Shown here: positions 1 through 8,914 of the stretch, one piece after another
Layout: each line of letters begins with the position of its first letter
Numbering within the stretch: the stretch's first letter is position 1
NCBI GenBank assembly: GCA_029247985.1
Contig: JAQWKF010000003.1
Coordinates: forward strand, 1-42,344
From: Flavobacteriaceae bacterium
Lineage (GTDB): Bacteria; Bacteroidota; Bacteroidia; Flavobacteriales; Flavobacteriaceae
Direction of reading: 5' to 3'
Length of the DNA: 42,344 nucleotides
Notes under the pieces: model-generated
What the model saw: the letters and a program-made list of their open reading frames with translations, nothing else
Database searches by the model: none
What the model was told of the DNA's origin: nothing
Made by a program: the position numbers and the translations under genes

Positions 1-225
1 GGATATCTAGATCCGAGGGTGGTCTCTTTTGTCAATGCTAAAAAAGCAATTTATGTATCCCATGGCAAACAAGATATGGTTGTCCCTTATGCATGGGCAG
101 AGCAATCCGTTTCGGTGCTTAAAAAAAATGGATATCAGCCAACATTTCTATCCTATCAACAAGGACATGGAGTAAATCAAGATAATTTGACGAGCCTCAT
201 TCAGTGGCTTCAGAGACAGCTTTAA
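1..225 (+). CDS. alpha/beta hydrolase (phospholipase/carboxylesterase-like), C-terminal fragment, 5' truncated by window edge
   Basis: Frame open from base 1; 'AIYVSHGKQDMVVPYAWAEQ...GHGV' resembles the Asp/His C-terminal region of the esterase family. Confidence 0.7.
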   Translation, partial: GYLDPRVVSFVNAKKAIYVSHGKQDMVVPYAWAEQSVSVLKKNGYQPTFLSYQQGHGVNQDNLTSLIQWLQRQL

Positions 226-388
226 CGCTCTGGATAAGTAGAATAGAATCTTGCAGCTTTTTAATCTTTTCAGACTGAGACTCAATTTTTGATTGTGAAA
301 ACGCAAGACGCTTACCATAGTCCGCAATCAAATAAACATTGATAAGGATTGAAAACACCAACAGGTAAAAAAGTATTTTTTGTTTCAT
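197..388 (-). CDS. small membrane protein: one N-terminal TM segment plus coiled coil
   Basis: 63-aa ORF starting 1 bp after the stop of the MBL gene; MKQKILFYLLVFSILINVYLIADYG TM, then a charged heptad-like region; overlaps the hydrolase 3' end by 29 bp. Confidence 0.55.
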   Translation of the reverse strand: MKQKILFYLLVFSILINVYLIADYGKRLAFSQSKIESQSEKIKKLQDSILLIQSVKAVSEATE

Positions 389-389
389 G

Positions 390-1160
390 CTAGATTGTAA
401 TTGTTAGATTATCGTATGCCAGATGGATATTTGGGGGCAATGAAGCTTGCACTTCATCGTGAAAACCAAGGCGGTGACTGATATGTGTAAAATACGTTCG
501 TTTTGCACCTATTTTTTGTGCAAATGCAATGGCTGCATCTAGATGCAAATGTGATGGATGTGGCTCAATGCGCAATGCATTGACAACAAGCACTTCTATA
601 CCCGCCAGTTTTTCTGCCTCAACGTCGGAGATAGAAAACATATCCGTGATATAGGCAAAGAGGCCAAAGCGGAATCCCAATACCTCCAAACCATAATGTG
701 ACACCACTAAGGGAGTAATGGTCTTAGAAGCCGCAGTAAAGGGTTTAGCTGGGTCAATAATAGTTGTGGTTACAGAGGGGGCTCCTGGATATTTATTTTC
801 ATCACTGAAAATATAATCGAATCTTTTTGCCAAATTTTTTATAACACGTTCAAGACCAAAAACAGCAAGGGCACCAACCTTAAAAGCAAAAGGACGAATG
901 TCATCAAGTCCAGCGGTATGGTCTGCGTGCTCGTGTGTAAATAAGAGTGCGTCAACCTTGGGGCATTTGCTGGAGAGCATTTGCTGTCTAAAGTCCGGAC
1001 CACAATCTACTACAATATCCATTTCGTCCCACTGTAGCCAAATGGAAGATCTCAGACGTTTGTCTTTTGGATTTTTACTCAGACAAACCGGATGTTTACT
1101 TCCAATTATAGGGATGCCTTGAGAAGTACCTGTTCCTAAAAAATAAACTTTTAAAGCCAC
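390..1160 (-). CDS. MBL-fold metallo-hydrolase (PhnP-like)
   Basis: FLGTGTSQGIP, FTHEHADHTAGLDDIRPF, YFTHISHRLG metal-binding motifs; GTG start. Confidence 0.85.
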   Translation of the reverse strand: MALKVYFLGTGTSQGIPIIGSKHPVCLSKNPKDKRLRSSIWLQWDEMDIVVDCGPDFRQQMLSSKCPKVDALLFTHEHADHTAGLDDIRPFAFKVGALAVFGLERVIKNLAKRFDYIFSDENKYPGAPSVTTTIIDPAKPFTAASKTITPLVVSHYGLEVLGFRFGLFAYITDMFSISDVEAEKLAGIEVLVVNALRIEPHPSHLHLDAAIAFAQKIGAKRTYFTHISHRLGFHDEVQASLPPNIHLAYDNLTITI

Positions 1161-1164
1161 AGCA

Positions 1165-1172
1165 CAAAATTA
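1165..1172 (-). promoter_or_regulatory. -7 box TAATTTTG, 4 nt from GTG start of the MBL gene
   Basis: Matches Bacteroidetes TAnnTTTG consensus. Confidence 0.5.
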
Positions 1173-1228
1173 CGCTAAAGATGTGCATCCTTGTGGATAA
1201 GTTTCATAATTTTGAAAAAACCTTTTTC

Positions 1229-2665
1229 ATGGCTATCCAACTTGCGGGAGATCATCCATTTGAAAACACCCCTTCACTAGAGGCAAAAGCACTTCGCATC
1301 AATCTTAATGATAATATTTACGGCACCTTTGCCGAAATAGGTGCTGGTCAAGAAGTGGCACGTCATTTTTTTAGATGCGGTGGTGCATCTGGTACTATTG
1401 CAAAAACCATGAGTGCCTATGACAAAGATTTTAGCGATGCTATTTACGGCAGAGAAAACGATGGTAGGTATGTGTCCGAATCTCGTTTAAACAAAATGCT
1501 GGATTGGGAAATCAGCCTACTTGAAAAGCGAATTGATAGATCCAAAAACAAAGAAAAGTTCTTTTTTGCTTTTGCCAATACCGTTACCACGATCGATTTT
1601 GCCAAAAAATTTAAAGGACATGGCTGGATGGGCATCCGTTTTCAAACCAAACCAGATGAGCCGTATTCCATGATTACGACTCACGTGCGATTTAGAGAAA
1701 ACGACACCAAGCAACAACAGCTTACCCTTGGCGTAATTGGTGTAAATCTAATTTACGGCGCCTTCTATCAAAACGATAGACCAAAAAAGATGCTTCAATA
1801 TCTCTACGACCATATAGATCGTGATGCGATAGAAATTGATACGATCAATTTTACAGGGCCTCTTTTTGAGGGTATTGACAACAGAGTGTTGAGTTTGGAA
1901 CTCGTCCGACTTGGTATGACAGATGCCGTCATGTTTGGTCCAGATGGGAACAACCTGCTTCCAGCGAGAGAACTTTACAAGAAAAACATCATTGCCATGA
2001 GAGGTAGTTTCCGTCCTGTTACTAAGGTCAATGTGGATATGTATCGAAAATCACTAAGCATATTTGAGAAAGAACCCAATTCTGATCCAGACAATTCACT
2101 GGTTATTTTTGAAATTACATTATCAAACCTCATGACTACAGGTGCTATTGATGAAGAGGACTTTATGGATCGTGCCAAGCTGCTGTGTTCTTTAGGACAA
2201 ACGGTAATGATATCAAACTTTAAAGAATACTATAAGCTCGCCGAGTATTTCTCGGAATACACCAAGAAGAAAATTCGTCTTACCATGGGGGTTAACAACC
2301 TTGTCGAGATCTTTAATGAAAAGTATTACCGTAATTTAAGTGGTGGTATTCTAGAAGCTTTTGGCAAACTGTTTTTCAAAAACCTCAAAGTATATCTGTA
2401 CCCCATAATTGATCCAAAAACTGGTAATATAGTTGACAGCAACTCGCTAAGGGTAAACCCAAGATTAAAAGAGCTTTACAACTTCTTTAAGTACAACGAC
2501 AAAGTGGTAGACATATTAGACTACAACACCGAAGACATGAAGATATTTTCAAGAGATATTCTTGAACAAATCAAAAAAGGTGAAAAAGGATGGGAAGACA
2601 AACTTCCAGAAGGTGTTTCCAAGCTTATCAAAAACAAAAAACTATTTGGCTTTAAAAGCCAGTAG
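1229..2665 (+). CDS. conserved hypothetical protein (about 478 aa), probably cytosolic
   Basis: Long ORF; ATG at 1229 (MAIQLAGDHPFENTPSLEAKALRINLNDNIYGTFAEIGAGQEVARHFF) preferred over ORF-track start 1181; TAATTTTG box at 1207-1214. Confidence 0.7.
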   Translation: MAIQLAGDHPFENTPSLEAKALRINLNDNIYGTFAEIGAGQEVARHFFRCGGASGTIAKTMSAYDKDFSDAIYGRENDGRYVSESRLNKMLDWEISLLEKRIDRSKNKEKFFFAFANTVTTIDFAKKFKGHGWMGIRFQTKPDEPYSMITTHVRFRENDTKQQQLTLGVIGVNLIYGAFYQNDRPKKMLQYLYDHIDRDAIEIDTINFTGPLFEGIDNRVLSLELVRLGMTDAVMFGPDGNNLLPARELYKKNIIAMRGSFRPVTKVNVDMYRKSLSIFEKEPNSDPDNSLVIFEITLSNLMTTGAIDEEDFMDRAKLLCSLGQTVMISNFKEYYKLAEYFSEYTKKKIRLTMGVNNLVEIFNEKYYRNLSGGILEAFGKLFFKNLKVYLYPIIDPKTGNIVDSNSLRVNPRLKELYNFFKYNDKVVDILDYNTEDMKIFSRDILEQIKKGEKGWEDKLPEGVSKLIKNKKLFGFKSQ

Positions 2666-2668
2666 CCT

Positions 2669-3118
2669 TTATCCTTCCATAATTTGAGCAGCGTGGTCTT
2701 TGGTTTTAACCTTGTTGATTACCCGCGCTATAACTCCAGACTCATCAATTACAAAAGTTGTTCTGATGATTCCTTCGTATTCTTTCCCTTGAAACTTTTT
2801 GGGTCCCCAAACGCCAAAGGCCTTTATGGCGCTGAGGTCTTCATCGGCCAATAATGGATATGGAAATGAAAATTTGGCAGCAAAACTCGCTTGTTTCTTG
2901 ACGCTATCGGCACTTACACCAAGCAACTCATATCCTTTGGCTTGAAGAGCGGCATAGTTATCGCTTAAATTACAGGCTTCTGCCGTACAACCAGGCGTAT
3001 TGGCACGTGGATAAAAGAACACAATAAGCTTTTTTCCAGCGTAGTCTTCATGTGATATGGGTTCTCCCAAATGATTTAAACCTGAAAAAGCAGGTAGTTG
3101 ATCCCCTTCTTGTAGCAT
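2669..3118 (-). CDS. bcp: thioredoxin-dependent thiol peroxidase (Bcp/PrxQ peroxiredoxin)
   Basis: FFYPRANTPGCTAEACNLSDNY peroxidatic and resolving Cys motif. Confidence 0.93.
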   Translation of the reverse strand: MLQEGDQLPAFSGLNHLGEPISHEDYAGKKLIVFFYPRANTPGCTAEACNLSDNYAALQAKGYELLGVSADSVKKQASFAAKFSFPYPLLADEDLSAIKAFGVWGPKKFQGKEYEGIIRTTFVIDESGVIARVINKVKTKDHAAQIMEG

Positions 3119-3150
3119 TTTGTTTATTTTTAGATGTTAAAAATACAAAA

Positions 3151-3798
3151 ATGAATAAAGCCGATAAGGTATCTTTTGCAATTAAAACCTTAGCAGAACG
3201 CTATCCTACCATTCCAATTCCGTTAGATCACAAAGATCCTTATACTTTATTGATTGCTGTACTCCTATCGGCGCAAAGTACAGATGTACGCGTAAATCAA
3301 ATTACACCAAAGCTTTTTGCCAAGGCCGACAACCCTACTGATATGGTTAAAATGAGTGTTGAACAAATCAGAGAAATTATAAAACCTGTGGGCTTATCTC
3401 CTATGAAGTCAAAAGGTATTTATGGCTTGTCGCACATTCTTTTAGAAAAACACAACGGAAAAGTGCCACAAAGTTTTGAGGCGTTAGAAGCCTTGCCAGC
3501 AGTGGGACATAAAACTGCTAGTGTAGTTATGGCTCAGGCCTTTGGCGTGCCTGCATTTCCAGTAGATACGCATATACACCGCTTAATGTACCGTTGGGGA
3601 TTGTCAAGCGGAAAAAATGTGGTGCAAACAGAACGAGACGCCAAACGCTTATTTCCAAAAGAAAAATGGAACGATTTACATCTTCAAATCATATGGTACG
3701 GACGTGAGTATTGCCCAGCAAGAGGGTGGGACTTATCAAAAGACATTATTACCAAAACCATTGGCAGAAAAAGCATACTTAAAAAATTCAATTGCTAA
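3151..3798 (+). CDS. nth: endonuclease III
   Basis: HhH-GPD motif LPAVGHKTASVVMAQAFGVPAFPVDTHIHR; start refined to ATG 3151. Confidence 0.93.
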   Translation: MNKADKVSFAIKTLAERYPTIPIPLDHKDPYTLLIAVLLSAQSTDVRVNQITPKLFAKADNPTDMVKMSVEQIREIIKPVGLSPMKSKGIYGLSHILLEKHNGKVPQSFEALEALPAVGHKTASVVMAQAFGVPAFPVDTHIHRLMYRWGLSSGKNVVQTERDAKRLFPKEKWNDLHLQIIWYGREYCPARGWDLSKDIITKTIGRKSILKKFNC

Positions 3799-3935
3799 TT
3801 GGCAATGGTATCTACATGACCATTAGCTATTTTCAAAGGTTGGTAGGCGGCAGCATACTGAAGAATCAGTGCTACAGAATTGGCACTTGGTTTTGGTTTT
3901 GATTGTTGTGTAGGTAGCGTGTAAAATTTATCCAT
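3795..3935 (-). CDS. 46-aa small protein downstream of the sigma factor gene
   Basis: Own translation: MDKFYTLPTQQSKPKPSANSVALILQYAAAYQPLKIANGHVDTIAN; ATG at 3935, TAG at 3795-3797; below ORF-track cutoff; 35 nt after the sigma-factor stop. Confidence 0.6.
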   Translation of the reverse strand: MDKFYTLPTQQSKPKPSANSVALILQYAAAYQPLKIANGHVDTIAN

Positions 3936-3970
3936 ATAATGTTTAATTGGATAACGATACGCTATTGATT

Positions 3971-4552
3971 TTATTGTGTCATGGTCAAATTTCGCTCGTC
4001 TATCAATTTCCGTAAATTGATAAGCCCATAACGCATCCTGCCCAACGAGGTATTAATGCTTACATCGGTTCTTTCAGCAATTTCTTTAAAACTCATATCT
4101 TGAAACAAGCGCATTTTAAGCACCTCATATTGATTTTTTGGAAGCTCAAGCATCAGCGCGTTTATATCAGTTTTAATCTGACTATCAATAATCATGTCTT
4201 CAATATTTTTTGTAGGCTCTGACAAACGATAAAACACATCTTGTTCACGATCATAGGTATCGTACACCGGCATGCGCTGTTGCCTTCTAAAATGATCAAT
4301 TATTAGGTTATGTGCAATTCGCATAACCCAAGAAACGAATCGTCCCTTTTCGTTATATGCTCCTTTTTTTAGGGTTTGAATTACTTTAATGAAGGTATCT
4401 TGAAAAATATCATCAGCAATATCCCTATCTTTTATTTTGGAATAAATAAAGCTGTAAATGCGTTGTTTGTACTTATTCAAAAGAATCTCGAAAGATTCGT
4501 TATCTCCTTTTAAATATTGTTGAATAAGAATATTGTCGGGTAGTATAGACAT
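3971..4552 (-). CDS. RNA polymerase sigma factor, sigma-70/ECF family
   Basis: DDIFQDTFIKVIQTL region 2, LPKNQYEVLKMRLFQDMSFKEIAERTDVSINTSLGRMRYGLINLR region 4. Confidence 0.9.
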   Translation of the reverse strand: MSILPDNILIQQYLKGDNESFEILLNKYKQRIYSFIYSKIKDRDIADDIFQDTFIKVIQTLKKGAYNEKGRFVSWVMRIAHNLIIDHFRRQQRMPVYDTYDREQDVFYRLSEPTKNIEDMIIDSQIKTDINALMLELPKNQYEVLKMRLFQDMSFKEIAERTDVSINTSLGRMRYGLINLRKLIDERNLTMTQ

Positions 4553-4637
4553 AGATTACTCTGTTTAAAAAAATAAATTTAGTTGAGTATATGTCTTTCT
4601 TATAAGCAAATGTTATGCCGCTAATATAAAAATTATA

Positions 4638-4652
4638 TTTTACAGTGTAAAA
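4638..4652. promoter_or_regulatory. perfect inverted repeat TTTTACA-G-TGTAAAA, candidate operator
   Basis: 7-bp perfect dyad in the divergent sigma factor/uvrA intergenic region. Confidence 0.35.
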
Positions 4653-4713
4653 AACATCGATTGGTTTTTAATTCGTTTGCTATTTGATATATTTATAGCT
4701 TGTTTAAAAAGCA

Positions 4714-7470
4714 TTGAAAAAGGAAGCAAGTATCGATATTATTGGGGCACAAATGCACAACCTCAAAAACGTGGATGTGCAAATCCCAAGACACAAACTT
4801 GTAGTTATAACAGGCTTGTCGGGTTCAGGAAAATCTAGCCTTGCATTTGATACGTTATACGCTGAAGGGCAGCGTCGATATGTGGAAAGCTTATCTTCTT
4901 ATGCAAGACAATTTTTAGGTCGCTTAAACAAGCCTAAAGTTGAAAAAATCAAAGGAATTGCGCCTGCAATTGCCATTGAGCAAAAAGTCATCAGCAACAA
5001 TCCGCGTTCTACCGTAGGCACCGTCACAGAGATTTACGATTACCTCAAATTGTTGTTTGCCAGAATTGGCGTAACCTACTCCCCTGTATCTAGTAAAGTC
5101 GTCAAGAAAAACGATGTAAAAGACGTAGTTGAGTATATTAAAAAATTTGAGCAGGGAACAAAGCTATTAGTCCTTGCCCCAATTGTTATAAGCAAGAACC
5201 GAACGCTTGAGGGTATGCTAGATGTATACAAACAACAGGGGTATGCCCGTTTGCTAGTCAATGATACTGTAGTCCGAATAGATGATTTTAAGCCATCGAA
5301 GTCTGATAAAATTAAGTTAGTGGTTGATCGTGTGGTTGTAAAGCATGAGGACGATGCTTTTAACAGGATAGCTGAATCCATTGAAACAGCGTTTCACGAA
5401 GGTGATGGCACCGTTGTTGTTCATAGTTTAGCCAACAATAAGAATCAAGCCTTTTCAAATCGCTTTGCCTTAGACGGTATTACGTTTACACTGCCCAACG
5501 AGCATATGTTCAGCTTCAATAATCCGCTTGGTGCGTGTACGGCATGTGATGGTTATGGCGATTTAATTGGCATTGACGAGCAGTTGGTCATACCCAATAC
5601 CAGCCTTTCTGTATTTGAAGGAGCAGTTGCCCCCTGGAAAGGAGAGCGATTACAGCGCTTAAAAAACGATTTTATTGATGCTGCCTATCAATACGAATTT
5701 CCTGTACACAAGCCCTATTTTGAGCTCAGCAGCGACCAAAAAAACCTTTTATGGGAAGGCGCTAAAGGCATTAAGGGCATCAATCACTTTTTTGCTAAGC
5801 TAGAAGCCAAAAACTATAAAATTCAAAATAGGGTAATGCTTTCGAGATACAGAGGTAGAACAAAATGTGGAGCTTGTCAAGGAAAACGATTGAACGAGAA
5901 AGCTTCATACGTTCGTGTTGATGAGCACACCATGAGTGATTTAGTTGATATGCCTATCACCCAACTTGCAGAGGAGATAGCAAACCTAAATTTAAACAAA
6001 CACCAACAACATATTTCCAGAAGATTATTGGTTGAAATAAAGGATCGCCTTGAGTTTCTACAACAGGTAGGACTTGGGTATCTAACCCTTAACCGTCGTG
6101 CCAGTACGTTGTCGGGAGGAGAATCGCAACGCATAAACCTTGCCACTTCATTGGGCAGCAGCTTGGTTGGTTCGCTATATATTCTTGATGAGCCAAGTAT
6201 TGGGTTACACCCGAAAGACACCAAAAGACTCATTAAGGTTCTGCACGGACTTCGTAATTTGGGAAATACTGTAATTGTAGTAGAACATGACGAAGATATC
6301 ATGCGCGCTTCTGATGAAATTATTGATTTAGGTCCTGATGCGGGAGTTTTTGGCGGAGAGGTGGTCGCGCAAGGCAGCTTTAAGGAATTGTTAAAAGCAG
6401 AAACTTGGACAGGAAAATACCTCTCCAAGCGAGCACAAATTGAAATCCCTAAAAAGAGGATTGCACCCAAAAAATTCCTCCATATAAAGGGTGCCCGTGA
6501 ACACAACTTGAAGAATATAGACGTTTCTTTTCCGCTACAAATGCTGACGCTAGTCACTGGGGTCTCTGGGAGTGGGAAAAGTACCTTAGTTAAAGATATA
6601 CTGCTGCCAGCTGTAAGAAAAGCCAAAGATATTTATGGCGATAAGCTTGGTGAGTTTAGTAGCTTGATCGGAGACTTGGATGCTTTTCAAGAAATTCAAT
6701 ATATAAGCCAAAAACCTATCGGATTGTCGTCACGCTCTAACCCAGTGACTTATATCAAAGCATACGACGAAATAAGAAAGTTATTTGCAAGCCAGGCGCT
6801 CTCAAAACAAAGAGGCTATCTAACCAAACACTATTCCTTTAACGTTGATGGTGGCCGTTGCCCCAATTGTAAAGGCGAAGGAACAGTGAAAATTGAAATG
6901 CAATTTATGGCTGACGTTGATCTTATTTGCGATGAATGCGCTGGAAAACGTTTTCAAAAGGAACTCCTCGAAGTTAATTTTGAAGGTAAGAATATTCACG
7001 ACGTGTTGACTATGAGTATAGATGAAGCGATAGCTTTCTTTGAACAGCACAAACAAAACAAAATAAGTGATCGCCTTCAACCTCTTCAAGATGTGGGCAT
7101 GGGCTATGTGTCTTTAGGACAATCCTCCTCTACCCTTTCAGGCGGAGAGGCACAGCGTATCAAACTGGCTACTTTTTTATTAAAGGGAGCACAAAAAACA
7201 AAAACCCTTTTCCTCTTTGACGAACCTACTACTGGACTCCATATGCATGACATCAAAAAGCTTGTTGGTTCCTTTCGTGCACTTATTGAACGTGGTCATT
7301 CCTTAATTGTGATTGAACATAACGTAAGTCTTATTGAACAAGCAGATCATATTATTGATTTGGGTCCCGAAGGTGGGATTCGTGGAGGTCATTTGTTGGC
7401 AACTGGAACACCAGAAGAAATCAACGCAAATAAAAAATCAAGCTTATACAAGCATTTACTTAGCGATTAG
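4714..7470 (+). CDS. uvrA: excinuclease ABC subunit A
   Basis: GLSGSGKSSLAFDTLYAEGQRRYVESLSSYARQFLG; two Walker A and two signature motifs; CxxC zinc modules; TTG start. Confidence 0.97.
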   Translation: MKKEASIDIIGAQMHNLKNVDVQIPRHKLVVITGLSGSGKSSLAFDTLYAEGQRRYVESLSSYARQFLGRLNKPKVEKIKGIAPAIAIEQKVISNNPRSTVGTVTEIYDYLKLLFARIGVTYSPVSSKVVKKNDVKDVVEYIKKFEQGTKLLVLAPIVISKNRTLEGMLDVYKQQGYARLLVNDTVVRIDDFKPSKSDKIKLVVDRVVVKHEDDAFNRIAESIETAFHEGDGTVVVHSLANNKNQAFSNRFALDGITFTLPNEHMFSFNNPLGACTACDGYGDLIGIDEQLVIPNTSLSVFEGAVAPWKGERLQRLKNDFIDAAYQYEFPVHKPYFELSSDQKNLLWEGAKGIKGINHFFAKLEAKNYKIQNRVMLSRYRGRTKCGACQGKRLNEKASYVRVDEHTMSDLVDMPITQLAEEIANLNLNKHQQHISRRLLVEIKDRLEFLQQVGLGYLTLNRRASTLSGGESQRINLATSLGSSLVGSLYILDEPSIGLHPKDTKRLIKVLHGLRNLGNTVIVVEHDEDIMRASDEIIDLGPDAGVFGGEVVAQGSFKELLKAETWTGKYLSKRAQIEIPKKRIAPKKFLHIKGAREHNLKNIDVSFPLQMLTLVTGVSGSGKSTLVKDILLPAVRKAKDIYGDKLGEFSSLIGDLDAFQEIQYISQKPIGLSSRSNPVTYIKAYDEIRKLFASQALSKQRGYLTKHYSFNVDGGRCPNCKGEGTVKIEMQFMADVDLICDECAGKRFQKELLEVNFEGKNIHDVLTMSIDEAIAFFEQHKQNKISDRLQPLQDVGMGYVSLGQSSSTLSGGEAQRIKLATFLLKGAQKTKTLFLFDEPTTGLHMHDIKKLVGSFRALIERGHSLIVIEHNVSLIEQADHIIDLGPEGGIRGGHLLATGTPEEINANKKSSLYKHLLSD

Positions 7471-8914
7471 ACCATTTTGCTACCCAACCATTAACTGTAT
7501 CAGAAAGCCTCAATATAGCAATCAATACACCATATACAAGTGTAATCAGAGTAGATTTAAGTACAATTGAAGCTAATGGATGTATATTTAACTCTAGCAT
7601 GCTACTAGCCGCAAACAATAGTCCTATAACAACAAATGCTTTCAAGGTATTTTTATTGTAAGGATGCACATGGAAATAGCGATAAACAAACGCCATGCGT
7701 ACATAGGTAAAGACCACCAAAACCACTAGTGTTGACAATGCTGCGCCATTGATTCCATATAATGGAATAGTCAAGCGATTCCCGATGAAGACAAATACGG
7801 CCATAAAAATGGTAAGTGTAAGCGATATACGGTACTGCTTCGAATTGATAAGCATGGTGTTTGAGGCCCCCGAGCTCATCACGATAAGCTTTGCAAACGA
7901 AATCATCAAGACCACCAGTGCGGCCGTTTCATAACCATCTACTTGTATCAAATCAAATGATGCATTGATGCTGCCGTTTACCAGCAAGAAGAACCACCCA
8001 CCCAATAACAATAGATTGATGGAGCTATCCTTATATAACTTGGTCAAATGAACTTTATCTTGGTTGTTAATAGCCTTTGCAATCAAAGGGTTTAGAATTT
8101 GAAACAAGGCACGACCAGGAACTTCAATAAGGGCAGCGGTAAAAATCCCCACAGAATAAAAGGCCGTTTGAGCAATTGCTTTGTACTGTGGGAGCATAAA
8201 CTTATCAATATCGATTATTAAGCTTCCAGCGGAACCAGCCAAAACCAAATAAAAAGAATAGCGCAAAAGCTCGGAAACATTCTTTGGCGCTTTAAAAGAT
8301 ATGGCAGGAGGTTGAATTCGGAAAGCTATGAACATCATCATGAGCATTCGCAAGTAATACAAGGCAACCAATAAGATAAAAAACTGATCTAAATCAATTA
8401 CATCAACTTCGTAAGCAAGCAACAAAACAAATATTATAAAGCGAGGATAAATTTCTTTAAAAATATTTCCGATCACGGATTTAAAATGCACACGTGCCCA
8501 TGAATAGAAAATTTCAAAGTAAGCTGTAGCAAAAGCAACAGCAAAAATAACCCATGTATAATGGGCAATTATGGGGTTTTTAACAGAAAGTAATGTCGCA
8601 ATTGTGTTATGAAAATATATAGCCAAAAAACCAAAGGGAAGTACCATTAGCAATGGAATAATCACGATAAAGGAAAGAAAGTTTTGACGCTCGTGTTTGG
8701 CATAGCCACTGTGAAATTTAATAACAGTTTGGGCAACACCAAATCCAATAAGTGGCATTAGTAAATTGGATGAGGACAACAAAAAAACGACTAGCCCCTG
8801 ATTGGAAGCCCCAAAAAAATGGGGATACAGTATAAGTGTATTCACCGCACCTATGCAAAAAGCAAACATGATGCTCAGCAAGTTTTTTGACGATTGAGAG
8901 GTGATCATATTCAT
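7460..8914 (-). CDS. oligosaccharide flippase / polysaccharide biosynthesis protein (Wzx-like)
   Basis: Multi-TM, MATE/flippase-like; start refined to ATG 8914, overlapping upstream TGA as ATGA. Confidence 0.8.
   Translation of the reverse strand: MNMITSQSSKNLLSIMFAFCIGAVNTLILYPHFFGASNQGLVVFLLSSSNLLMPLIGFGVAQTVIKFHSGYAKHERQNFLSFIVIIPLLMVLPFGFLAIYFHNTIATLLSVKNPIIAHYTWVIFAVAFATAYFEIFYSWARVHFKSVIGNIFKEIYPRFIIFVLLLAYEVDVIDLDQFFILLVALYYLRMLMMMFIAFRIQPPAISFKAPKNVSELLRYSFYLVLAGSAGSLIIDIDKFMLPQYKAIAQTAFYSVGIFTAALIEVPGRALFQILNPLIAKAINNQDKVHLTKLYKDSSINLLLLGGWFFLLVNGSINASFDLIQVDGYETAALVVLMISFAKLIVMSSGASNTMLINSKQYRISLTLTIFMAVFVFIGNRLTIPLYGINGAALSTLVVLVVFTYVRMAFVYRYFHVHPYNKNTLKAFVVIGLLFAASSMLELNIHPLASIVLKSTLITLVYGVLIAILRLSDTVNGWVAKWSNR

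Noticed and set aside
5877-6626. 249-aa antisense ORF inside uvrA
   Set aside because: Shadow of strongly conserved uvrA coding frame; Ser/Cys-rich low-plausibility peptide, no promoter box seen.
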